From Antedon mediterranea (Eukaryota; Echinodermata; Crinoidea; Comatulida; Antedonidae): a stretch of DNA of 64,000 nt. The stretch is from NCBI RefSeq assembly GCF_964355755.1, contig NC_092673.1, positions 999,001 to 1,063,000 of the forward strand, in the 5' to 3' direction. Positions 36,401 through 43,786 of this stretch are shown here, in pieces (position 1 is the stretch's first letter; each line of letters starts with the position of its first letter). A program made the position numbers and the translations under genes. The notes below the pieces were generated by a model. The model had not been told where the DNA came from. It made no database searches and worked only from the letters and a program-made list of their open reading frames with translations.

Positions 36401-39400
36401 ATATTACATGTTTGTAGCTAGTTTGTGATGCTCTTTAACTGAGGCATATTACATGTTTGTAGCTAGTTTGTGATGCTCTTTAACTGAGGCATATTACATG
36501 TTTGTAGCTAGTTTGTGATGCTCTTACTGAGGCATATTACATGTTTGTAGCTAGTTTGTGATGCTCTTTAACTGAGGCATATTACATGTTTGTAGCTAGT
36601 TTGTGATGCTCCTACTGAGGCATATTACATGTTTGTAGCTAGTTTGTGATGCTCCTACTGAGGCATATTACATGTTTGTAGCTAGTTTGTGATGCTCTTA
36701 CTGAGGCATATTACATGTTTGTAGCTAGTTTGTGATGCTCTTACTGAGGCATATTACATGTTTGTAGCTAGTTTGTGATGCTCTTACTGAGGCATATTAC
36801 ATGTTTGTAGCTAGTTTGTGATGCTCTTACTGAGGCATATTACATGTTTGTAGCTAGTTTGTTACTAGTCATCCCCAGTCACTTGGCCAACAACGAGGCT
36901 AGGACGGCCTTTTCTGAAACATAAGTGCCTACTCGCTAATTATTTTTTTTCATTTTGTGGTTTTACATTTTTTATTTCCCATTCATAAACTTTCAAGTTC
37001 AAATTATTTTTAGACAGAGATCAGATCAACACGGGGGTTGTTTTTCCCTGGGGTCTAAAATTTAATTTACAAAAATCACACATACGGAAAAAAGAAATAA
37101 GTGTGCGGATGAGACCCTATTATTTTTGAAAAACAAATTTTCGCCTCTTAACCTGTAAATCGAGACCCAAAGTCTGGGGTTTAAATTGACGTACTTTTCC
37201 ATGCAAGCCCAATTACGTTCTTAAAAGTTTTAAATATTTAAATATGAATGGGATTTATTCTTAGAATACAGAAGACCTTCAAAAGATAACATTAAAATTA
37301 CAATTTCTAAATATGTATTTTATTTTGTTAAAATCTTTAAAACATTTTCCAAAAACATACTAAACATGTGACAGATAATTACAATTGTAATTGCTTAAAT
37401 AGTTTGTAACTAATTTTGTTCTTTCTAAATATAGATATAAAGTCTCTAAAGACATAAAAATGAATTCCAAATGTTTGTGGGTCAGGTTTAATCTAAGATT
37501 GTCATGCACTGCCTAATTACGATTTTAATGACCATAATTAATGGAAGAAATCTTGTTAGTTGTTTGAATGGTTTATCTGGATTCAAATCAAAATCAGTGT
37601 GTATTAAAACATGCTGTACACAATTGAATGTGACTCGGGTCTCAACAGCCAAACTGTAAAGTTCAAACTTTAAACATGCAATTTATCTGATATATAATTA
37701 TTATTAAGTATGTACTTGATAGGTCATGTAGTTTCACTTTGTCAAGAAACATAACATCTCACTGTAGTTGGAGATCCAGTGGCCATATTCACCGATCATA
37801 ATTAAGTGAGACATTTCCCTTAAATATTAAGTATTCACTTAAGTCAATAAATATTTAAGTATTTCCCTCAAATTTTATTCACTTGGATAGATGATTTGTT
37901 TTATTATTGAGGGTGTGTTTCCCTTACCCTAAGTGTAAATGGTGAATACGGTCACAAGATTTTGAAATAAGGCAGGGCCTAAAAAACGTAAAATGATAGT
38001 GCTGAAATTTTGAATTTTATGTTCTATTTTTTGCATTATAATTTTCAAAATGCCGGATTGCACTCCACTTAAAGGGTTGGGTTGGGTTGGGTTGGGTTGG
38101 GTTGGGTGTACCAGAGTATATTTACAATTCAAAATGTGAAGTGAGACATGACGCATAATGCCACTCCCATCCAACATATTAAGTCTTTATTCATTGTAAT
38201 ATTTCATTTGGCTTCATTTATACAATTTGAAATTATGCATGTGCGTTTTAAGAGGCCTTAACTCCAGCCACATGGATTTAACTACCACCACATGTATGCA
38301 AATTAAAATATTCTTAGACTTGCTATATTGATTAAGTAGACATTTAATATTTCCAGTTAATTTTAAAAATTTCTAAGCTAGCTAACCAGGTGAGCTGGTT
38401 ATGATTTAAAAACAAAAGTGTTCAGAGTAGCGTCATGTGACTTACCCAGTTGTCATTGTTGATTATTAATTTGCTACCCTAGTGAGAGTCTTTTTTTTTT
38501 TAATATCGAGGAAGTTTGAAGTGTTGATAAATGTCAAACCAATTAAACCGCTTCAATTTTTTTACTTGTCAAAAATTGCTAAGGAATAGAATAGAACCGT
38601 CCTGCACATAACAGTAATTTGGTATTTAACAAAGTTGTTGCAAGATGCTAATTTAGTTAATTAATAAATTAATCACATTTATTATTATTTTTACGGACAA
38701 ACAAAACATAAATTTAATTTTCCAGGATGCATGCTACAAAGAGATGGATATGATTTTGTTGTAAAAAAACATTTCCTATCCTATGGGTGATACAAGTATA
38801 AATAGATTTTGTAGGTGAACCCTGCCAAGCACTTTCATAATATTTCCTAATGTACTGTATGCTTCTTGCATTTTCGTCAGTAAAGAAAACAAGGATATTA
38901 AATTTTATTAACTTTTTCTTCACTTTATTTTAAAATTCTATGACGATAATCTGAAACCTCTCGTTAATCTTAACCGCCTATCAGCGCGAATCATCGTGCG
39001 AACAATCCGAAACCAATCAAAAGCTTCATTGTCAACTCACAGACCTACCAAATTATCTATTCTACTCATAATTTAATCATTTTTTGACGTGAATACCCAT
39101 CAAAGAAATGGTAGCCATGGTCCAATACCTCTGACATAAAAACTGTTACATTGAACTCTTGTGGTCTGTAGTATAATAGATAGATAATCAATCTGGATTT
39201 AGTAATCAACTTTGTAAATGCTTTGCTAGGCTGCCGCTTTATATAATAAATACATTTATTCCTAGACTGATTGACATAATTAGATTTTAATGCAATACAG
39301 TTTCCCTATTGTACTTCTACTTTTATGTAGTTGACTGTGTGTTGTAATAATTTTTTTTTTTATTTAGTCGCCTGGCAAGCCTAAAAAAGAGGTGAAATTC

Positions 39401-42400
39401 TTCAATTACATCAAGAATACTTACCGAGTGACGGATCAACAGGTAACATTGATTTTATGTTTAAAAATTTGTCTAAAAAAGCCACTTAACATTTAACAAG
39501 AATGCATTTTGAAATGTTTTCTTCATTATTACAAACTATGACATGGTTGACTGACTTATCAAACTTATTGGTATCTGCTGCCACCTGTGCATAATGTAAC
39601 CCCTGACAACTGTTAGCAGTATCTGTTGGCCACACCTGTGGTCTTCTTCATTAGATGATATTGGCCAATCAAATTACAGTGTCTGTCATCTTTATTGAAT
39701 ATCGTTGTTCAATCGAGTTGCTGTTTAATAGTTTGATCGGCTTTACTTTTTAGAAAAATCATTTGGCCAACGAACTAGAACAAAGTAAAAAAAAAGTAAA
39801 TTGAACGTTTTAGTAAAATAGTAAGTTTATTCAAAATATCTGAATTCACATAACCAGTTGATGGAGACCACTGACTTTAAAGTTTTTTTAAAGAATTCTA
39901 GTTAGTAATTTTGTTAATTTATTTGATAAATCGATAGAGCTTTCTTTTTCTTCTCACCACAACTATTTTATATTCAAATGCAATATCAGTTTTCAAGCTG
40001 TAGATAGTAAGGTGTAGTGTTATAGAGTTTCAACATCGTTCAGACTATATTACCAACTTATTTATTCCTAATTGGTGAATAACAAGAACAATCTATTCCC
40101 TGAAACACGCCATTAACACTACTTTCATTCAATACATTGTTGAGGAATTAAAAGGCAAAAAGCAGACAATTCTTTCATTCGACCGCAAGGAAGTTTGCTT
40201 TGGGTATAGTTTTATAGAGTTAATTTGCTTTAGAAATAATGATAAAGGTGTTTTATTGTTGATGAATCAAGCTTAATAAGGCCATGTATTTATGCATTGT
40301 CAAACAGTCCGGCTTTTGTGTTGTTGAAAATTGACACAAATTCTAAAGGAATTTTGCTTTTCAATTCTTGTAAGGTTTACACAATGTGGGGTTGTTACAA
40401 ATAGAAAAACATCTAATATATGGAATGTTACGATTAACAAAGACTAATTACTGGCATTAGGCAGTTAGGCACTACATATAACAATGATGAAGGGGATAGG
40501 GGCTACACTTAGCAATGATGAAGGGGATGGTGCTACACATAGCAATCGGTGGTTTAATGATTATGAGCGCTCACTGGCTAAACCCAGGGGTCCCGGAGCT
40601 TCTGGCGGCCCCTGAGCAGTGTCCAAGGGGGAAAAACAGGCATTAAAACATTTCGTAAAAGGCTAAAAACGTCCAAGGCCTCCAGCCACTTAGAATTCCT
40701 AAACTCTGCATTACGTCACTGATGGTAGGACTACGTGCTGTACATAGCAATGATGAAGTGGATGATTGGGCTTATGCTACAACTAGCAACATTTAAAAGA
40801 ACGATAGGATTGAAGATGGTTGCTAGGAGTGTGCTTACAACATCAAATTAATCAATAATCAATTTCCACAAAAAAAGTTGAACTGAACTGTGCAGTATTT
40901 CTAAAATGTGTGCTACTGTCTGTTGCATTGTATAGACAAAATTATGGTTTTTGAAATGAACAGTCTGAAGAAGGAAATGCTAACTTGTCAAGCGTATCAT
41001 GGCGTTAAGATTTAGGATAAGACATTTCCCTTGCGGGGAACGGCATAGGAGAAAAAAAAACAGCTCAAAAGGTGAACGAAGCAATTGATTGTTGTGCATT
41101 GTTCGTTGAGCCGTATGTGTAAATATTAGTGATTCTAGCATGACAATTCACAGTTGCTTATCTCTTGACACTGATAACGATCAGTTACATTTAACAACTA
41201 ATTGCCGTGAAAGTTAACAAAAAGCACTTTAAAGGCAGAAAAAGTTAATTAATTTCTAACAAAGTTTGGCTGAAGTCACCTCCAGTCATTGACACCTATA
41301 CCTCCAAAGTTGAAGGGTACACAGTAGGATCTGAACCCGCTTGTTCATATTCTTTGAGAGTTATTTCGTCCTTTCATAACGTTAAACATTAACCTATTCA
41401 AATGCTATTTTTAAAATGTGGTATAGTAATTTATTATGAGGTGATATGTTTACAATTGAAGATGTTATTTAGGGTTAATTAATCGGGATTAGTTAATAAA
41501 GTAGGACCACAAATTATTATGATTTTCAAAGTTGTACAATTGAGTTAAAAATCTAGCGGTAATAATTTATAATTAATGGTTAGAAATAAGTTGCGAAAGT
41601 CTCTCATGAACTTTATACACCATAAGGATGGCTTTATGTTAAATAGCCTGAGGGCTCTGCCAAGAGTGGTGTTTAAAAACTAAGAACTTAACTAAGTTCT
41701 CACTGGGGTTATGCTCTTCAAAGTTTTACAAAGATACTGGAGGACCAGTGGCCATATTCACCGTTCACACTTGGACTAGGGGAACACCTATCCTTAAAAT
41801 TAAAAAAATCTCCTCTCTAAGTGAATACAATTTAAGGGAAATACTTAAATACTTATTGAGTTAATTGAAAATACTTAATATTTTAGGGGAAATATCTCAC
41901 TTTAAAGTGCAGGTCTCATTGAGGTTGTGCTCTTATAAAGTTTACACAGAAGACTCTGGGGTCATGTGCAGGTACAGTGTACGCAATGATTGGGGTTAGT
42001 TCATAGATAATGCTTGTTCTAAGCAGGAAATACTAGTGTCTATTGGTAGCAATAAGAAGTATTAAAAGGAGTAAGACATTCACACTAGTGTCTGCTTTAA
42101 TTACCTTTCAGTTTCCTCTTGCGCTAATTATAATTAAGACGGTCGTACGATAAGTTGAATAATAGTGTGAACACGTAATTACAATTGATAAAATGAGTGC
42201 ACCTTTAGATAGGATAATGCGAGGGGTGAATGACCGGTCCGGTTTACACCTCACCTTCTCTACAAATAGGGTTCATTCGAATATTTCTCTATAGTGTCTG
42301 AATACTTCATCGGCTTATCGAAAGAATTTTTACTTTAATTTTCAATGGTATTTATTCCAGTCATAATTGTGATCATTAAAAGACTTAACTATTGATTGTT

Positions 42401-43721
42401 ACCTAAAAGATCTTTTTACAAATGTTAGTACTGACTCAAATGATCTGCCCACAGTTTAAATTTTTCTTTCTGGCATATTATTATGTTTCTTAATAAAGGG
42501 ACATTTATTAAATTCAGTTGAACATTAACACTTAAATGCTTCATTGCCACTGAATTGATGTTGAAAATTGATTTAAATTAAAATTGATAATTTCTGAATA
42601 AATGTAAATAACGGGGCAACTAATGTACAGTAAGTTTTTTTAAAGAAGAAAATAATATACAGTGTATTTTGTATTATAATTGTTATAGTAGTTGTTCACT
42701 AAGAGAGTTCCCTTATGTATTGAATAGTAACGGCAAAAATACTATGGTATTCATGTTATAATTGTTATAGTAGTTGTTCACTAAGAGAGTTCCCTTATGT
42801 ATTGAATAGTAACGGCAAAAATACTATGGTATTCATGTTTTTGTAAAGCAATTTGACTAAATTCATAGAAACTGTGTTGTTTCTGCTAACATGTTAACTT
42901 TTATTTATTATCAATAATTTAGATAAAATATTAATTATTTTGCGAAAGTTGATTTGTCTTAATTCATGATCTAGTTGTAATAACATTAGGTTACTAACCG
43001 TACGATTGCTTCACTTTAATTGACCCTTCCAATGGCTGCAACTAATGGTTTCAGGGCCAATTTTTTACCCAATTAACACACTGTTATATTCGCTCTGTTA
43101 AAGCGTCAGCCGGTTATTAAATGCTCTATCAACACAACAGTTTGTTGTTAATTTGCATGTCCTACAGTATTGCTGCTGTCTTACGATCTGCTTAACAATT
43201 AAGTTAAAATTGTTTTCATGTTAATTACAACGTTGTGTTTGTTAATGTTTAGATTGTATCTTAGTAAATTTAGTAAGGCTATTATGTAGTTTTAATAAAG
43301 TGGTCCAAAACTGAACAAAAGTAATGAATATAAACGGACAAACTTATTAAACTTAACCGAAAACCTTTAAATTAAAATTACAAGTTTTTCAGTTTAAATT
43401 GTGTTTTTTTTATCCAATTTTGTGTCAGAAGTGAATTACTACAGTATTATGTGAAATTAAAATGGTGTACTCAACAAAACACATTATTAAATTGTGTGTG
43501 TATAAGAGTGGGAAATAAATGCATTTTAAAGCGTTTGTGAATAGATATTTTAACAAGTAATATATTTGTAAATGTGTATTTTTTTATTGACTAACTTCCG
43601 CAACCCACTTGTTGGTTTATTTTAGACCAAGGGTGTCTCGTTCAAATAAAACTTTTTTCTTTTGTTCTTTTACTAGAAATTACAAGAACTATGGAATTGG
43701 CACAAGAACACAAACTTGTAA
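12413..43721 (+). CDS. Nucleophosmin/nucleoplasmin-family histone chaperone (13 coding exons)
   Basis: A nuclear/nucleolar acidic chaperone that should bind histones and ribosomal proteins as a pentamer. Thirteen exons join in frame to 1068 nt, 355 residues plus stop. Residues 6-119 form the N-terminal core: KEYFW near the start, LKQAVLGAEVKDTERCIVQV, then NGSGPVYMSGQHAL, matching the family's FWGxxL, LGAxxKDExxxVE and GSGPVHISGQHL. Acidic tracts lie at about 127-145, 187-201, 215-223 and 225-255. KRKR (156-159) is a likely NLS. The C-terminus has IQEIKDDIAK, KFFNYIKNTYRVTDQQ and ELWNWHKNTNL, the NPM1-type three-helix domain, with W347 and W349 matching the human tryptophan pair. The ATG at 12413 has a good context (AAAATGG). 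A second in-frame ATG follows two codons later. Sea-urchin mitotic apparatus protein p62 is a family member, but I cannot settle orthology, so I give no symbol. Confidence 0.95.
12441..13241 (+). other. Nucleophosmin intron 1
   Basis: 801-bp intron. It happens to stay open in the exon-1 frame to 12847, which would give a 145-residue product if the intron were retained. That extension has no similarity I recognise. No mobile element seen. Confidence 0.8.
13242..13357 (+). CDS. Nucleophosmin coding exon 2
   Basis: 116 nt, residues 10-48. The acceptor is TATTCCAG and the donor GTATTG. It encodes AAQLSKKKQTITWNP, a short acidic loop (DEDDDDSFDESS, the A1-like tract) and the strand HFLFLKQ. Confidence 0.92.
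13358..13832 (+). other. Nucleophosmin intron 2
   Basis: 475-bp intron with nothing recognised. Confidence 0.85.
13833..13955 (+). CDS. Nucleophosmin coding exon 3
   Basis: 123 nt, phase 0/0, residues 49-89. The acceptor is CTTAACAG and the donor GTACGT. AVLGAEVKDTERCIVQV and the LFSLKLGLNEC strand belong to the jellyroll core. Confidence 0.93.
13956..15720 (+). other. Nucleophosmin intron 3
   Basis: 1.8-kb intron. It holds one MITE copy (15540-15678). At 14034-14125 a short segment with AAATTACAAAACAAATAT-like sequence recurs imperfectly in tandem. Otherwise featureless. Confidence 0.8.
15540..15678. mobile_element. MITE copy 2, CTCTGTCTACACTATCAAA family
   Basis: The left end reads TCGGTCTGCACTATCAAACT and the right end TTTGATAGTGTAGACAGAGC. 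The inner palindrome GATGTGCCC...GGGCACATCAC is present. It sits directly before exon 4 of the nucleophosmin gene. Confidence 0.82.
15721..15811 (+). CDS. Nucleophosmin coding exon 4
   Basis: 91 nt, residues 90-119 plus one base. The acceptor is TTATTGTAG and the donor GTAAGT. PPVTFTLVNGSGPVYMSGQH is the family signature closing the core domain. A MITE ends only about 43 bp upstream of the acceptor. Confidence 0.95.
16006..16160 (+). CDS. Nucleophosmin coding exon 5 (acidic tract, NLS)
   Basis: 155 nt, residues 120-171. The acceptor is TTTTTCAG and the donor GTAATC. A long Asp/Glu run is followed by KELIENSNKRKRVFDTPSD, with KRKR as the likely nuclear localisation signal. Confidence 0.92.
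16161..17237 (+). other. Nucleophosmin intron 5
   Basis: 1.08-kb intron, of which about 70 percent is a Harbinger-like element (16325-17081). Confidence 0.85.
16325..17081. mobile_element. Non-autonomous Harbinger-like element, 757 bp
   Basis: Both ends begin AGCCTGTTTTCCTGTC as inverted repeats, and similarity continues through CGACGCTATC for about 35 bp. It is flanked by TAA on both sides (16322-16324 and 17082-17084). The TWA 3-bp target duplication is typical of PIF/Harbinger. The interior is CpG-rich with repeats of TTTTCCTGTAAATCG and has no transposase frame. Its GC content is visibly higher than the surrounding intron. Confidence 0.78.
17238..17327 (+). CDS. Nucleophosmin coding exon 6 (acidic)
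   Basis: 90 nt, phase 0/0, residues 172-201. QPKLDQSASSAKSTG is followed by an Asp/Glu tract. The donor is GTGAGT. The acceptor ends AAG, a weak base at -3, after a long T tract. The exon could be skipped without a frame shift. Confidence 0.85.
17328..17703 (+). other. Nucleophosmin intron 6
   Basis: 376-bp intron that contains a partial MITE (17366-17465). Nothing else. Confidence 0.85.
17366..17465. mobile_element. MITE copy 3 (left end missing)
   Basis: Retains CCATATATGGGCACAT and the right end TTTGATAGTGTAGACAGAGC of the five-copy family. The left end is lost or degraded. Confidence 0.75.
17704..17769 (+). CDS. Nucleophosmin coding exon 7 (acidic)
   Basis: 66 nt, phase 0/0, residues 202-223. 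PKAVKNDSKTSEENEDDDDF is followed by ED. The acceptor is TTATCAG and the donor GTAAAT (weak). Length divisible by 3. Confidence 0.82.
18053..18084 (+). CDS. Nucleophosmin coding exon 8 (acidic micro-exon)
   Basis: 32 nt encoding MEDDDDDIDE plus two bases. The acceptor is TTTTGCAG and the donor GTATGT. Its phase (0/2) pairs only with exon 9, which supports it as a genuine exon. Confidence 0.82.
18241..19430. mobile_element. Non-autonomous piggyBac-like element, 1190 bp
   Basis: The ends are the perfect inverted repeat CACTTTGACTGCCA, flanked on both sides by TTAA (18237-18240 and 19431-19434), the piggyBac target-site signature. No transposase frame remains. The right end carries five 44-bp tandem units, each with a copy of the terminal core TTTGGCAGTCAA. 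Confidence 0.85.
19226..19430. repeat. 44-bp tandem repeat, 5 copies, at the piggyBac-like right end
   Basis: Units start at 19226, 19270, 19314, 19358 and 19402. Each starts with the palindrome GAAGATCTTC, followed by GTGTTTGGCAGTCAAGCG. The last unit runs straight into the transposon terminus. Confidence 0.9.
19535..19643 (+). CDS. Nucleophosmin coding exon 9 (acidic to basic)
   Basis: 109 nt, residues 234-270. The acceptor is GTTTTTAG and the donor GTAACA. A 20-odd residue Asp/Glu run switches to KPKAVKKKNQKEQKK, a basic cluster. Confidence 0.9.
22919..23144. repeat. Purine-rich (GA) tandem repeat, about 4 to 5 units
   Basis: Units of roughly 46 to 60 bp contain GATAGGGGAGAAGAAAAGAA followed by a GGGGGTCGGGGGTAGG segment. 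The plus strand is almost all purines. The opposite-strand Pro/Ser/Leu-rich frames are products of the repeat. Confidence 0.88.
24867..24986 (+). pseudogene. 5S rRNA-derived pseudogene or SINE head
   Basis: 120 bp matching animal 5S rRNA almost end to end: TACGGCC near the start, CACCGGTTCTCGTC, GATCATCGAAGTTAAGCA, GGGCCCAGTTA, and CTGGGAATACCGGGTGCTGT at the end. Several changes from a functional 5S (AAGCTTGTATAGGGGACCAT in place of the usual TACTTGGATGGGAGACC) and no T run after the end argue against function. The following ~170 bp could be a SINE body, as in 5S-derived SINE3 elements. Confidence 0.82.
26041..26292 (-). other. Unidentified open frame, 83 codons, inside intron 9
   Basis: A minus-strand frame with normal-looking amino-acid composition, including FLHGLVFESWDKYTKDIKNK and HIYRFVEKQISNQ. 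It has no ATG at the start and no good polypyrimidine acceptor in front. It does not resemble a family I know. It could be a decayed transposon gene piece or chance. Confidence 0.2.
27971..28036 (+). CDS. Nucleophosmin coding exon 10
   Basis: 66 nt, phase 0/0, residues 271-292: NTKINGKASKTEVKTPGGG followed by DAK. The acceptor is GTCTTTTAG and the donor GTAAGC. The 3' end of this exon with its donor is duplicated several times just downstream (28037-28815). Confidence 0.88.
27997..28815 (+). repeat. Tandem partial duplications of exon 10 and its splice donor
   Basis: The exon-10 end GGAGATGCTAAG plus donor GTAAGCTAGTATATGG occurs six times, with donor GT at 28037, 28107, 28178, 28708, 28748 and 28787. 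The first three units (70 to 71 bp) also carry the preceding exon segment ACAGAAGTAAAGACTCCAGG. The last three (about 39 to 40 bp) carry only the exon end. Reading past the first donor gives GTA AGC TAG, an immediate in-frame stop, so only the first donor keeps the protein. Confidence 0.88.
28189..28678. mobile_element. TA-flanked MITE (pogo/Tigger-like), 490 bp
   Basis: The inverted ends are CAGTAGAACCTGTGTTTTACG on the left and, read inward from the right, CAGTAGAACCTCCATTTTACG. TA lies directly outside both ends (28187-28188 and 28679-28680). Removing the element with one TA restores the CTAGTATATGGGGCATAG unit exactly. The interior repeats TTTTACGTAC and has no transposase frame. Confidence 0.88.
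29309..29420. mobile_element. MITE copy 4, CTCTGTCTACACTATCAAA family
   Basis: A shorter copy. The left end is AAGCTCTGTCTACACTATCA and the right end TTTGATATTGTAGACAGAGC, with GATGTGCCCATATATGAA inside. Confidence 0.82.
31117..31174. repeat. 29-bp direct duplication
   Basis: ACTGCACTGTGTGTTGTGAG plus TGCCACCG occurs twice in tandem. No further copies. Confidence 0.8.
32758..32829 (+). CDS. Nucleophosmin coding exon 11
   Basis: 72 nt, phase 0/0, residues 293-316: AKGTQKKKGGKPQTIQEIKD followed by DIAK. The acceptor is TTTCTACAG and the donor GTAAAC. It starts the first helix of the NPM1-type C-terminal domain (family pattern SVEDIKAKM). Confidence 0.92.
34430..34494. repeat. 33-bp direct duplication
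   Basis: Two copies of AGCATACGCGCATGCTCT, each followed by a CCACTAGGGA segment. The core GCATACGCGCATGC is partly palindromic. Confidence 0.75.
34970..36862. repeat. 43-bp tandem array, about 44 copies
   Basis: Unit: ACTGAGGCATATTACATGTT followed by TGTAGCTAGTTTGTGATGCT and CTT. Variation is almost confined to the last 3 to 5 bases (CTT, CCT, CTA, CTTTA), giving 43- and 45-bp units. The rest is near-identical across 1.9 kb, so the array is young or homogenised. No reading frame runs through it. The copy number is counted by length. Confidence 0.95.
37779..37955. mobile_element. Palindromic MITE, GTGGCCATATTCACC ends
   Basis: The left end GTGGCCATATTCACCG pairs with the right end GGTGAATACGGTCAC (inverted, 13 of 15 matching). 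The interior consists of AAGTGAG/CACTTAAG/ATATTTAAGTATTTCCCT words that fold back on themselves. A related partial copy lies at 41748-41917. Confidence 0.72.
38074..38106 (+). repeat. (GGGTT)n tract, 7 G3 runs
   Basis: Seven consecutive GGG runs spaced by TT on the plus strand, which is the transcribed gene's sense strand. It fits the G-quadruplex pattern and is the only such tract I noticed in the gene. Confidence 0.85.
39368..39442 (+). CDS. Nucleophosmin coding exon 12
   Basis: 75 nt, phase 0/0, residues 317-341. SPGKPKKEVKFFNYIKNTYR is followed by VTDQQ, matching the human KFINYVKNCFRMTDQ region. The acceptor is TATTTAG and the donor GTAACA. Confidence 0.95.
41748..41917. mobile_element. 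Partial copy of the GTGGCCATATTCACC MITE
   Basis: It shares the end GTGGCCATATTCACCG and the internal AAGGGAAATACTTAAATACT-type words with the copy at 37779-37955. Its right end is degraded, so that limit is approximate. Confidence 0.55.
42675..42838. repeat. 82-bp perfect tandem duplication
   Basis: 42675-42756 is repeated without change at 42757-42838 (starting TATAATTGTTATAGTAGTTG). This is a very recent duplication, or possibly an assembly artefact. Confidence 0.9.
43677..43721 (+). CDS. Nucleophosmin coding exon 13 (terminal)
   Basis: 45 nt including TAA. KLQELWNWHKNTNL contains both tryptophans of the C-terminal nucleolar-targeting helix. The acceptor is TTTTACTAG. Confidence 0.95.
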   Translation, partial: KLQELWNWHKNTNL

Positions 43722-43773
43722 GATAGGAAGATGTTGGATGTTTGGCACAAATAATGTTAAGTAAAAACTGAAA

Positions 43774-43786
43774 AATAAATAATAAA
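43774..43786 (+). terminator. Nucleophosmin poly(A) signals
   Basis: Two AATAAA hexamers (43774-43779 and 43781-43786), 53 to 60 nt past the stop codon. A short 3' UTR is implied. Confidence 0.7.

Larger units (their letters stand above)
32830..39367 (+). other. Nucleophosmin intron 11
   Basis: 6.5-kb intron splitting the C-terminal domain. It contains a GC-rich stretch just after the donor (32850-32960), a 33-bp duplication (34430-34494), the large 43-bp array (34970-36862), a palindromic MITE (37779-37955) and a GGGTT tract (38074-38106). No exon-like element seen. Confidence 0.8.
39443..43676 (+). other. Nucleophosmin intron 12
   Basis: 4.2-kb intron before the terminal exon. It contains a partial palindromic MITE (41748-41917) and an exact 82-bp tandem duplication (42675-42838). 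Short imperfect repeats of AGCAATGATGAAGGGGAT occur at 40480-40560. Nothing else recognised. Confidence 0.8.

Noticed and set aside
34970-36862. CRISPR-like array
   Set aside because: Repeats are head to tail without unique spacers, and the locus is an animal intron. It is a minisatellite.
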